A DNA stretch of 15,589 nt from JAIRVZ01 sp031553755 (GTDB lineage Bacteria > Bacteroidota > Bacteroidia > Bacteroidales > Azobacteroidaceae). The DNA is taken from assembly GCA_031553755.1 (NCBI GenBank), contig JAVBKZ010000047.1, positions 1 through 15,589 on the forward strand. The letters run 5' to 3'. The position numbers and the translations under genes were made by a program. The notes under the pieces were generated by a model. That model worked only from the letters and a program-made list of their open reading frames with translations, was not told the origin of the DNA and ran no database searches. Below, piece by piece: positions 1 through 7,606 of the stretch (positions are counted from its first letter, which is position 1; the number at the start of each line of letters is the position of its first letter).

Positions 1-483
1 TGTAAATCCCGATTCTTCCCCTGTTGTTTCTGCTTCCGCCAAAATGACATTAGTGTCAGAAAGAGTGAGCGCGGTCAGGTTGATTGTTCCTTTTGTTGTC
101 GTTATTTTACAGCGGGATTCCGCATTCCAAATGTCAATTCTTCCTTCAATTGATTGGATCGTACCAATAGGATTAAGCAAAAAATAACCGATCATCAACC
201 GTGCTTTGAAAAACGCGCGATCCATTGTAGCCGCGCCTTCTCCCTGATGATCATATACATCAGTACGCCCGACTTCCATTTTGATGGTATTGTTCGCTTT
301 ATAAAGCATTGTTCCCATCAGTCCGTTTCCGGTAAACAATCCTTCCTGCCACGATGCCATCGTTGTGGTGGTGTAATCTTGTGTCTTTAAGAATGTTTCC
401 CAATTAATAGGAGCTTGATCTGCAAAAACTTTACTTGTAAAAAGAATTACAGAAATAAAAATGGTATAAATTTGTTTCTTCAT
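1..483 (-). CDS. Exported glycoside hydrolase, GH95-like N-terminal part (truncated by window edge)
   Basis: This is the first 161 codons of a gene read on the minus strand; the start codon is at 481-483 and the rest lies beyond base 1. The protein opens with a clear signal peptide (MKKQIYTIFISVILF, then TSKVFA before DQAP), so it is exported to the periplasm or outer membrane. The mature part carries WQEGLFTGNGLMGTMLYK at about residues 42-59, followed by MEVGRTDVYDHQ. This resembles the N-terminal beta-sandwich of GH95-type and related enzymes, where an 'xGNGxxGTM' segment is followed by a strand and a D-W/Y motif. GH95 members are alpha-L-fucosidases or alpha-L-galactosidases. The catalytic (alpha/alpha)6 barrel is outside the window, so family and specificity are not proven; a DUF5703-type relative is the main alternative. 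It begins 14 bases after the SusD stop and is almost certainly the next gene of that operon. Confidence 0.62.
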   Translation of the reverse strand, partial: MKKQIYTIFISVILFTSKVFADQAPINWETFLKTQDYTTTTMASWQEGLFTGNGLMGTMLYKANNTIKMEVGRTDVYDHQGEGAATMDRAFFKARLMIGYFLLNPIGTIQSIEGRIDIWNAESRCKITTTKGTINLTALTLSDTNVILAEAETTGEESGFT

Positions 484-497
484 CGTATAAAAATTGT

Positions 498-2105
498 TTA
501 ATAGCCAGTATTATTTTTCCACCTAATTCCTGAATTTGCATTAATTACATCTTGTGGTACAGGCCATAAATTATGATAATCACAAATTACAGGTCCTGAT
601 ACCGGATTATATCTACGTGTTCTTTCAACTAATTTTTCTGTACGGGCCAATGTGAAGCGTCTGATTTCTTCTCCTATTAACTCTCGTGCTCGTTCATCGA
701 GTAAATAATCCAAATCAACTTCAGACTCTGTCGCTAAAGAGGTATTTGCTCGTTTTCTTACGACATTAATAGTTTCTGTCGCCTCTTTTATTTTTCCTTG
801 CATGATATATGCTTCCGCTAAAAACAAATAAGTTTCAGCTAATCGAAAACGCGTTTTATCTTTACAATTACCTGTAAATGTGAGATTTGAATCTATCCCA
901 TAATCAAATTTGGTAATTGTCGGATAACAACGTCCGGTATTGATATCAAGTGGAGTAATTTCATGTTTTTTTGCATACAAATAAGAGTATTTAGTTTCCG
1001 GACTGTTATAAAAATATTCTCTCCGGATATTGAATTGTGAGTTCCGGACATCTTCAACAGAATAACTATCCAGTAACCATTCTAATGGCCGGATTTGTCC
1101 CATTCCCATTCCTCCATATCCGGTTGAAATCACAAATCCTTCGATATTGTAATATGCAGGCACCCACGCCCTACGTGTCCAATCATTATAGGAATCACCT
1201 CCACCTTGTTTATTGTACTCGGCCTGAATAACCCAAATAGATTCGAGATTTCCGGAAGACCGGTTGTGATTATTTTCCTTAAACATATCCGAATAATAAT
1301 CGCCCGGTTCATTCAAATGATAACCAAAACGATAATCCATCAATTTGAAATAAGAGGAATTAATTATATTTAATGCTATTGTTTCTGCTTTTTCATACTC
1401 TTTATTACAGATATAAAACTCTGTTAATAAATGGAGTGCTGCCCACTTTGAAGGTTCACCCGGAATTGCTTCATCCGGATTTTCTTTCAGATAAAGGATT
1501 GCAAATTCAAGATCTTCAATAACACGCTGTATTACTTCCTTTTGAGGTGTACGTTCAAAATCCGTCCTAAAATCTTTCGTCACTACAGTAACCCAACTAA
1601 CATCGCCGTAGAGATAAAGCAAATAACGATAGGCATAAGCACGGAAAAATTTTCCTTGCGCTTGATAATAATATTTTTCATTGGCTGATTTTTTCCAATT
1701 TACATCTGGTTTATTGGCATAATTAATCATTTGATTGGCATTGGCAATCAATCCGTAAGCCCAATTCCAACGATTAAAAATATAGGTTATAGCTGGGTTG
1801 AGCGTATAATTTTCAAAGAAACTCAAAGTCGCATCTTTATAACCACGTATACAAATATCAAGTCCTACTTGCAAAGTTTCATAATTACAAGGCCCTTGTA
1901 AAATAACCCTGTCATTCCAAGTTTGAAATTCTAATCTAGCATACGCGTACAAACCATTTTTTGCTATTTCAAACCCTTCTGTTGAAGTATACACATCTTC
2001 CGTAGTTAAAAAACTTTGCGGATCTTCCTCCAACAAGTCATTACCACATCCCGAAAGCATCGGAACGAATAATAATCCTATCAATATGTATATTTTCCAA
2101 CTCAT
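498..2105 (-). CDS. SusD/RagB-family outer-membrane glycan-binding lipoprotein
   Basis: A 535-residue SusD-like protein, the usual length for the family. It would sit on the cell surface as a lid over the SusC barrel and bind the glycan before import. The N-terminus is a type II signal peptide with lipobox LSGC (residues 17-20); after Cys20 comes GNDLLEED, an acidic stretch of the kind that sends Bacteroidota lipoproteins to the surface. The following part (EDPQSFLTTEDVYTSTEGF) is the typical SusD opening. The helical TPR-like region covers roughly residues 70-260. The C-terminal RagB/SusD domain ends with the family pattern: EEIRRFTLARTEKLVERTRR, then LWPVPQDVINAN and a terminal NNTGY. Its ATG lies one base after the SusC stop, so the two are probably translationally coupled. 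No SusE/SusF-like binding protein follows; an enzyme gene comes next. The substrate cannot be told from this sequence. Confidence 0.95.
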   Translation of the reverse strand: MSWKIYILIGLLFVPMLSGCGNDLLEEDPQSFLTTEDVYTSTEGFEIAKNGLYAYARLEFQTWNDRVILQGPCNYETLQVGLDICIRGYKDATLSFFENYTLNPAITYIFNRWNWAYGLIANANQMINYANKPDVNWKKSANEKYYYQAQGKFFRAYAYRYLLYLYGDVSWVTVVTKDFRTDFERTPQKEVIQRVIEDLEFAILYLKENPDEAIPGEPSKWAALHLLTEFYICNKEYEKAETIALNIINSSYFKLMDYRFGYHLNEPGDYYSDMFKENNHNRSSGNLESIWVIQAEYNKQGGGDSYNDWTRRAWVPAYYNIEGFVISTGYGGMGMGQIRPLEWLLDSYSVEDVRNSQFNIRREYFYNSPETKYSYLYAKKHEITPLDINTGRCYPTITKFDYGIDSNLTFTGNCKDKTRFRLAETYLFLAEAYIMQGKIKEATETINVVRKRANTSLATESEVDLDYLLDERARELIGEEIRRFTLARTEKLVERTRRYNPVSGPVICDYHNLWPVPQDVINANSGIRWKNNTGY

Positions 2106-2106
2106 C

Positions 2107-5100
2107 TTAAAATGTCACATTAAGTCCCATCGCAAAAACACGTGAAACCGGATAATTACCGGTCTCCCCTCCTAACGTGCGTTGCTCTGGATTAATAGCA
2201 TATTTACTTGTTTTCGAAAATGTATATATGTTTTGTCCGTTAAGCGATAATTTAAGTTCTTGTATGCCCCATTTAGTTACTATTCTTGGGGGAACCATAT
2301 AGGAAACACTCATATTCTGTATCCTGAAAAATGAAGCATCCATATAAAAAAGATGTCCGTATGCAGGCTTATAATCCAAACGAGTAGCTTCAGTTGCAGA
2401 ATTTTCAGGTGTCCAGTAATCAATTCCGGAAATATAATTTGTATTATTATCGAATTGCATCCTACTAAACAGTAAAGAATAATTTTCTTTGGTTATATCG
2501 AAAGTTCCGTTTAAAAAAATGGTAAACGACCAATTGCGATAAGTCAATGTATTAGTTAATCCAAGATTCCAAACAGGTAATCTGGAACCGATTATTGTTC
2601 TATCTTCAGGAGTTATCTGACCATCTTTATTTTTATCAAGCAATTTGGCATCTCCAGGAACTGCCCTATAGTCAGCAGCGGCTTCCCTTTCTTCATTTTG
2701 CCATATTCCTATAACCTTATAATTATAAAAAACCCTCAAGGGCTGTCCTACAAACCAAGCATTTTGAGTATCGGCTATCCGGTCTTCCGTCAGTTCCAAT
2801 ATTTTATTCCAATTTCCGGAAAGTCCCAAATTGGTTTCCCATTTAAAATCAGGAGTTTTTACATTTATCGAATTGATTTCAATTTCAAATCCTTTATTTT
2901 CGGTTTTTCCGACATTATCCCAAAAATTAGTATATCCATTCATTGATGCTACCGAACGACTCATCAATACATCTTTAGTATATGATAGATAGGTGTCAAA
3001 ATTCACTTGCAAACGATTTTGAAAAAATGAAGTTTCTAATCCACTATTAAAAGAAGTAGTACTCTCCCATTTCAGTTTTTTATTCCCTGTTGAAAAATTG
3101 CTTACCAAACCAATATCAACACCATCTTCAGATATATAATCTTTCTGCACTAATTTTGAATACGTACGATAAGCATTTACAGATTGATTTCCGTTTTTAC
3201 CAACGGATATTTTTATTTTTAAAAAGTTTATTTTTTCAGACAACTGAGAATCGAGGAAAAAATTTTCTTGTGAAATAACCCAAGCAGAAGCAAAAGATGG
3301 AAAAAATCCCCATTTATTATTTTCTCCAAATGCCGAATAACCATCACTCCTTCCGGTAACCGTAAACAAGTAACAATTCTTATAGTTATAATTAGCTCTT
3401 CCCATATACGACAACATGGATGTCTTATTCAAGTCGGATAATATTATTTTTTCTCCTTTTGCCATACCAATATTATGGTATGAATTTTTATCATTCAAAA
3501 AACCATTTGCTTCTATAAAAGAATACATTGACTGCGTTTTTTGAATGCCAACCATGCCTACGATATCAAAAAGATGTTTTTTTGTTTTATAATTATAAGT
3601 CAACGAATTTTCCCAAATCCAGTCATTATTATTATTATTAGTTATAGAAGCAATCCCATTATACGGTTCTCCGAGCATTGTATTTGATCCATAATACAAA
3701 CCCAAATCATAACTTTTATACGAGAATCCTAAATTAGTAGCCAGAGATAAACCTTTAAGGGGCAAATCCGCTGTCATAGAGAATTTGGTATAAATATCCC
3801 TTCCAACATCATCCCTTATACCATCAATATCGGCATAAGGGTTATAAAAAATAGAACCTTCCGACATCGGATAACGCAAATAATTATTGTCTTCATCATA
3901 CAAACTGGCATAAGGAGACATTCTATATGCATTATAATAAGTAGGAGTTACTCCTCCATTTTCTTTTTGGTTTAATTGTATGTTAAATCCGATATTAAGC
4001 CAATTTTTAATTTTTTGGGAAATATTCATTATTCCGGAATATTTTTTAAATCCGGTATTTTCAACAATTCCATCCTGATCTAAATACGAAATTGACATGT
4101 AATAACTTGTATGCTCTGTTCCTCCGGAAACACTTAACTGGTGTTCTTGTTGAAACGCGACTTTGAAAATGGCATCTTGCCAATCAGTTTCTCTTCTATT
4201 TCTGTAATTTTCTTTCAAAGCCGAATAAAGGAAGTTTTCGGGATTAGACCAGGAAATTTCAGAATCACCTCTGTCTCTGTAAAATTCTTTCAGCATCCGG
4301 ATGTATTCATCACCTTTCATCAAATTATATATTCGTTCAGGAGACTGAAATCCCAAAAGGCTCTTATAAGTTACAACGGCTTTGCCTTTATATCCTTTTT
4401 TAGATGTAATCAGTATTACGCCATTAGACGATCTGGCTCCATAGATAGCCGCGGCAGAAGCATCTTTTAATATAGAAATATTTTCTATCGAATTCTGATC
4501 GATATCATTCAGAGATCCATTGAAAGGCATACCATTCCAAACTATCAACGGAGTACTTCCTGCTGAAAATGACTTTTCGCCCCTGATACGAAGTTTAGAA
4601 ACTGCCCCAGGAGATGTCAATTCATTTGTAACTTGTAATCCGGGTACTTTTCCTTGTAATCGTTGAGCTACATTTGTTGTAGGGTTATTTTCTAACTTAC
4701 TAACAGACACTCCTGCAATACTACCGGTAATGTCTTTTTTCAATTGAGTTCCATAACCAACCACTAATATTTCATTGAGATTTTGAGAATCATAAGGAAG
4801 AACCACATTTACCGTAGTCTTTCGCGTTCCAACTTTAACCGTTTTTCCTTCACTTCCAATGGAAGAGACCTTAAGATAAGTAACTGTATCCGGTACTGAT
4901 ATTATATATCGCCCTTCTCTATTGGTAAAAACTGTTTTTTTTGAATCGGGTTCACAAACTGAAGCTCCAACCAAGGGGATTCCATTTTCATCCAAAACGA
5001 TTCCCATTAATGTAATTACTGATGTTGGTTGGGATGAACAAACAATAGGAGTAATAATGATTTTATTATTGGCGACTTTATAGTCATAATTTTTTAATAT

Positions 5101-5391
5101 TTTATTCAAAACTCCATTAATTGTTTCATTAAATACATTAACGCTAACAATAGACTGAACATCAACCTGTTTTTCGTTAAAATAGAAAGAAAAACCAGTT
5201 TGACGTTCAATTGCGTTTAATACATTTTTTAACGTAGTGTTATTCATGTTTAGCGTAATGCGTGTTGGGTAATTTTGATGTTGATTATTTGCTAATAAAT
5301 GAAATGAGATTTGAAGTAGGAAAAAACAAAAAAAACATCTTTTTCTTATTTTTTCCAATAAAAAAATACTTCCCACATCTCGTTTCTTCAT
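2107..5391 (-). CDS. SusC/RagA-family TonB-dependent transporter with N-terminal STN signalling domain
   Basis: A 1094-residue outer-membrane importer that uses TonB energy to take up oligosaccharides delivered by SusD. In order: a long basic N-terminus and hydrophobic signal segment (about residues 18-34); an STN domain (about 46-114, TLKNVLNAIERQTGFSFYF and on); a carboxypeptidase-regulatory-like domain (about 126-200); the SusC signature NEILVVGYGTQ (206-216); the TonB plug (about 217-332, with LQGKVPGLQV and LKDASAAAIYGARSSNGVI); then the beta-barrel to the C-terminal NVTF. An EF-hand-like loop DKNKDGQITPED lies at 919-930, common in this family. The STN domain is the part that distinguishes signal-transducing receptors; with fecR upstream and an ECF sigma gene beyond, this protein probably reports substrate as well as importing it. 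It follows fecR by 30 bases and precedes susD by one. The start is the only Met before the signal segment. Confidence 0.96.
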   Translation of the reverse strand: MKKRDVGSIFLLEKIRKRCFFCFFLLQISFHLLANNQHQNYPTRITLNMNNTTLKNVLNAIERQTGFSFYFNEKQVDVQSIVSVNVFNETINGVLNKILKNYDYKVANNKIIITPIVCSSQPTSVITLMGIVLDENGIPLVGASVCEPDSKKTVFTNREGRYIISVPDTVTYLKVSSIGSEGKTVKVGTRKTTVNVVLPYDSQNLNEILVVGYGTQLKKDITGSIAGVSVSKLENNPTTNVAQRLQGKVPGLQVTNELTSPGAVSKLRIRGEKSFSAGSTPLIVWNGMPFNGSLNDIDQNSIENISILKDASAAAIYGARSSNGVILITSKKGYKGKAVVTYKSLLGFQSPERIYNLMKGDEYIRMLKEFYRDRGDSEISWSNPENFLYSALKENYRNRRETDWQDAIFKVAFQQEHQLSVSGGTEHTSYYMSISYLDQDGIVENTGFKKYSGIMNISQKIKNWLNIGFNIQLNQKENGGVTPTYYNAYRMSPYASLYDEDNNYLRYPMSEGSIFYNPYADIDGIRDDVGRDIYTKFSMTADLPLKGLSLATNLGFSYKSYDLGLYYGSNTMLGEPYNGIASITNNNNNDWIWENSLTYNYKTKKHLFDIVGMVGIQKTQSMYSFIEANGFLNDKNSYHNIGMAKGEKIILSDLNKTSMLSYMGRANYNYKNCYLFTVTGRSDGYSAFGENNKWGFFPSFASAWVISQENFFLDSQLSEKINFLKIKISVGKNGNQSVNAYRTYSKLVQKDYISEDGVDIGLVSNFSTGNKKLKWESTTSFNSGLETSFFQNRLQVNFDTYLSYTKDVLMSRSVASMNGYTNFWDNVGKTENKGFEIEINSINVKTPDFKWETNLGLSGNWNKILELTEDRIADTQNAWFVGQPLRVFYNYKVIGIWQNEEREAAADYRAVPGDAKLLDKNKDGQITPEDRTIIGSRLPVWNLGLTNTLTYRNWSFTIFLNGTFDITKENYSLLFSRMQFDNNTNYISGIDYWTPENSATEATRLDYKPAYGHLFYMDASFFRIQNMSVSYMVPPRIVTKWGIQELKLSLNGQNIYTFSKTSKYAINPEQRTLGGETGNYPVSRVFAMGLNVTF

Positions 5392-5421
5392 CGTGTTTTT
5401 CTTAAATTAGGCCACTCTCAA

Positions 5422-6435
5422 CTATTTTTTTCTTGCTATATAATATTTATTGTTTTTAATTTTATATTCAATCGGAGCTATATGGCAAATAGCATCCAAT
5501 ACTTCCTTTATCTGCTCTCCTTTTTTCACGGAAAAAGTAATTCCATTAATTTGATTTAGTGAATCTACTGGCTGAATATCAACACCATACCACTTCTCCA
5601 TACATTCCAACACATAACTCAATTTATCATTATCAAAATTTAGTTGTTCCTTTATCCAAATGTTGTAAATAGAAGCATCAACAAATTCTATCGTAACAGA
5701 TCCTGTATTTTTAGAATAAGAAATCTTTTCATTAGGCCTCATATCTATTTTCTTACCAATCAAATCAAGATCAACACGAATATTTCCATCTAACAAAGTG
5801 ATTTCTGTTTCCTTATTGTAATTACATTTTACATTGAAACTCGTTCCTGTAACAATAATTTTTTCAGTTCCCAAATCAACCACAAATGGCTTAGTTTTAT
5901 CTTTTTTTATTTCAAAATAAGCCTCTCCATGTAATCTTACAGTTCTGACACCATCTTCATATTGTTGAGGAAACTCTAATTTTCCGCCTGCATTCAACCA
6001 CACCATCGAACTATCAGGAAGTAAAATATGTTTCTTTTCGTTTGTCATGGAAAAAACTTCAACCATGTGATTTTTTTTCTTTTCCAAATTAAACGACTCT
6101 CTTAATTCAGGAAACAACAACACTAAAGCTATTACCACAGAGGCTATGCCTAAGGAAGTTTTAATAATCATTCGGATCATCGTTGATTTTTTATTCGCTT
6201 CATCTTTCCTATCATTAATTTTTTTCAGAAAATCATTAAAACCTTTATGAGAATCAAACTGATATTTTTCAACCATTGAACTCGCCCATGCATTGTATTT
6301 AGATAAAAATTTTTGTTGATTGGCCTTATCTGATTTTAGCCAAAACAACAACTCATCTTCCTCTTTTAGAGTAAGTTTTCCATCTAAATAACGAACAATA
6401 ATTTTATCAATATGATTTAAATTTTCTGTTTCCAT
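5422..6435 (-). CDS. FecR-family anti-sigma factor (inner-membrane transducer)
   Basis: This single-pass inner-membrane protein should hold the neighbouring ECF sigma factor inactive until the SusC STN domain signals. Numbered from the chosen start (337 residues): a cytoplasmic helical anti-sigma region (about 1-80, opening METENLNHIDKIIVRYLDG), one transmembrane segment (about 86-108, MIRMIIKTSLGIASVVIALV), a periplasmic FecR domain (about 123-221, including LPDSSMVWLNAGGKLEFP and LHGEAYFEIKKDKTKPF) and a C-terminal DUF4974 domain (about 264-334, LNFDNDKLSYVLECMEKW onward). The frame is open to an ATG at 6483, giving 353 residues. I prefer 6435 because the extra 16 residues (MRNTGRVFFVSSVLLN) are not like FecR N-termini, while FecR proteins usually begin just before the 'IDxIIxRYLxG' helix. 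It leads the fecR-susC-susD-hydrolase group. Confidence 0.9.
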   Translation of the reverse strand: METENLNHIDKIIVRYLDGKLTLKEEDELLFWLKSDKANQQKFLSKYNAWASSMVEKYQFDSHKGFNDFLKKINDRKDEANKKSTMIRMIIKTSLGIASVVIALVLLFPELRESFNLEKKKNHMVEVFSMTNEKKHILLPDSSMVWLNAGGKLEFPQQYEDGVRTVRLHGEAYFEIKKDKTKPFVVDLGTEKIIVTGTSFNVKCNYNKETEITLLDGNIRVDLDLIGKKIDMRPNEKISYSKNTGSVTIEFVDASIYNIWIKEQLNFDNDKLSYVLECMEKWYGVDIQPVDSLNQINGITFSVKKGEQIKEVLDAICHIAPIEYKIKNNKYYIARKK

Positions 6436-6715
6436 ATTTAATAATACGGATGAAACAAAAAATACCCTACCTGTATTCCGCATTTTTTTTATTTTTTTTA
6501 TTTTCAGAATAAAAAAACAGACACTCTGATGCAGACAGAAAAATTTGACTAATTTTTATTTGATAAAAAAATCAGAAAAGGATTATAATTTCCAATATTT
6601 AAGGATAGATTATTTTTGAAAGAATCGGCAACAAAACGCTTATATTTTCATTTGGCGTTATATAAAGTGGAGATTAACTCGATGTATAATATAATAGAGT
6701 TTAAGTAAATTCATT

Positions 6716-6731
6716 TAATCAGCACTGATTA
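6716..6731. repeat. Perfect 7-bp inverted repeat, possible operator or small hairpin
   Basis: TAATCAG and CTGATTA flank a 2-base centre, giving a 16-base dyad about 60 bases downstream of the sigma-factor stop. A 2-base loop is tight for RNA, although it can fold with 6-bp arms and a GCAC loop, and no T run follows in the minus direction. It could be a protein-binding site or chance in AT-rich DNA. Confidence 0.3.
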
Positions 6732-6734
6732 TCA

Positions 6735-6752
6735 ATATTTTAATAAAAATAT
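6735..6752 (-). terminator. Weak AT-only hairpin after the sigma-factor gene
   Basis: ATATTTT and AAAATAT are 7-bp inverted arms around a 4-base loop, 38 bases after the sigma-factor stop. An all-AT stem is weak, so termination here is only a possibility. If it works, it would separate the sigma transcript from fecR. Confidence 0.2.
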
Positions 6753-6790
6753 ACTCGTATTTAAATTGACATAAGTTCTAATGAAAAAAG

Positions 6791-7384
6791 TTATTCTGTT
6801 ATTAATGAAAAGGAGATCATAAGAATGGTTAATAATTCTTCTTTTGTCAATTGTTTTCTGATTTCAGCTAAAGCCTTTGTTATATGTTTTTCTACAGTTT
6901 TTATACTTATGTTAAGTTGTTCCGCAATTTCTTTATTTTTCAAATTGTCATACCTGCTTAAAACAAACACTTTTTTACACTGTTCCGGTAGATTTTTTAT
7001 ACAGGTTTCGATTTTAGAAGAAACTTCTCTCAAATGTATATCATCTTCTATATTATTGGCAATCATATTTATCACATAATTATCAAGGAATGATCCCGGT
7101 CCTGTATCCAATAATTCTTCCCTGATTCGGGAATGTCTGATATAATCAATTAATTTATTTTGAACAGACCTGTATAAGTATAACTTAATCGATTCATTGC
7201 GATTCAATAGTTCCCTTTTATCCCAAAGTTCCACAAACACATCCTGGACAATATCTTCTGCTACAATAGAATTTTTTATATGTTTTGTTATATAAAGACA
7301 CGAAGTTGTATAATATTTTGAATATAAATTTTCAAAATAAATTAAATCATCCGCATCTTTTTTGTTAGCTGAAGAAAAAATCAT
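6791..7384 (-). CDS. ECF-type RNA polymerase sigma factor (Bacteroidota FecI-like)
   Basis: A 197-residue sigma-70-family protein with only regions 2 and 4, the usual ECF form. Region 2 covers about residues 18-86 and includes SIVAEDIVQDVFVELWDKR (39-57) and the promoter-melting part LYRSVQNKLIDYIRHSR (70-86). Region 4 covers about 126-178 with CIKNLPEQCKKVFVLSR and the helix-turn-helix NKEIAEQLNISIKTVEKHI (150-168). The last 19 residues form a hydrophobic tail (LLTILMISFSLI). It is divergent from the GH2 gene and lies upstream of fecR and the STN-bearing SusC on the same strand. Together these form a cell-surface-signalling set, in which the sigma factor is expected to activate the fecR-susC-susD promoter when FecR releases it. 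Confidence 0.95.
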   Translation of the reverse strand: MIFSSANKKDADDLIYFENLYSKYYTTSCLYITKHIKNSIVAEDIVQDVFVELWDKRELLNRNESIKLYLYRSVQNKLIDYIRHSRIREELLDTGPGSFLDNYVINMIANNIEDDIHLREVSSKIETCIKNLPEQCKKVFVLSRYDNLKNKEIAEQLNISIKTVEKHITKALAEIRKQLTKEELLTILMISFSLITE

Positions 7385-7440
7385 GCCACAAATATATAAT
7401 CAATTTTCAAGTTTAGAATAATTGTTTGGAATATTTTACG

Positions 7441-7448
7441 CAAAGATA
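7441..7448 (-). promoter_or_regulatory. Candidate -7 element for the ECF sigma gene
   Basis: CAAAGATA here reads TATCTTTG on the minus strand and matches the Bacteroidota -7 consensus TAnnTTTG. It lies 56 bases upstream of the sigma start codon. I see no TTG-type -33 element at normal spacing, so support is partial. A second match, TATATTTG on the minus strand (7396-7389), is only 4 bases from the start codon and is less likely. Confidence 0.4.
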
Positions 7449-7531
7449 CGTACAATTAGAGTATATATATTTTACTTCTACGCAAAAATTGTTTATAAAA
7501 ATTTATTTTATGAACTTTTTCCCAAAAGGTG

Positions 7532-7559
7532 TTTGAAATAAAAAAAAAACATAACTTTG
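7532..7559 (+). promoter_or_regulatory. Bacteroidota housekeeping-type promoter for the GH2 operon
   Basis: TTTG at 7532-7535 and TAACTTTG at 7552-7559 match the -33 (TTTG) and -7 (TAnnTTTG) elements. The spacer is 16 bases, slightly shorter than usual. Transcription would begin near 7565, giving a leader of about 40 bases before the GH2 ATG at 7607. An A tract (7541-7549) fills the spacer. Confidence 0.6.
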
Positions 7560-7606
7560 CCGCTTCCTTATAAAAAAATCTAATTTACCTCAAAAACTTT
7601 TTAATA

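Larger units (their letters stand above)
6484..6790. other. AT-rich intergenic gap between sigma gene and fecR, probable ECF-dependent promoter region
   Basis: This 307-base gap (355 if fecR starts at 6435) has no credible gene on either strand. It is strongly AT-rich, with long T tracts at 6483-6502 that read as A tracts before fecR. I find no CAAAnnTA, the minus-strand form of the housekeeping TAnnTTTG element, which fits transcription of fecR-susC-susD by the ECF sigma factor. A GGAAAT on the minus strand (6593-6588) matches the -35 reported for E. coli FecI promoters, but one short match in AT-rich DNA is weak. Two palindromes, 6716-6731 and 6735-6752, are listed separately. Confidence 0.4.

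Noticed and set aside
154..390. Plus-strand open frame of 78 codons
   Set aside because: It lies opposite the GH95-like gene, whose signal peptide and domain motifs are clear, and its translation shows no recognisable domain.
4141..4470. Plus-strand open frame of 109 codons within susC
   Set aside because: Antisense to the conserved plug and barrel of SusC, no domain; a shadow of the real gene.
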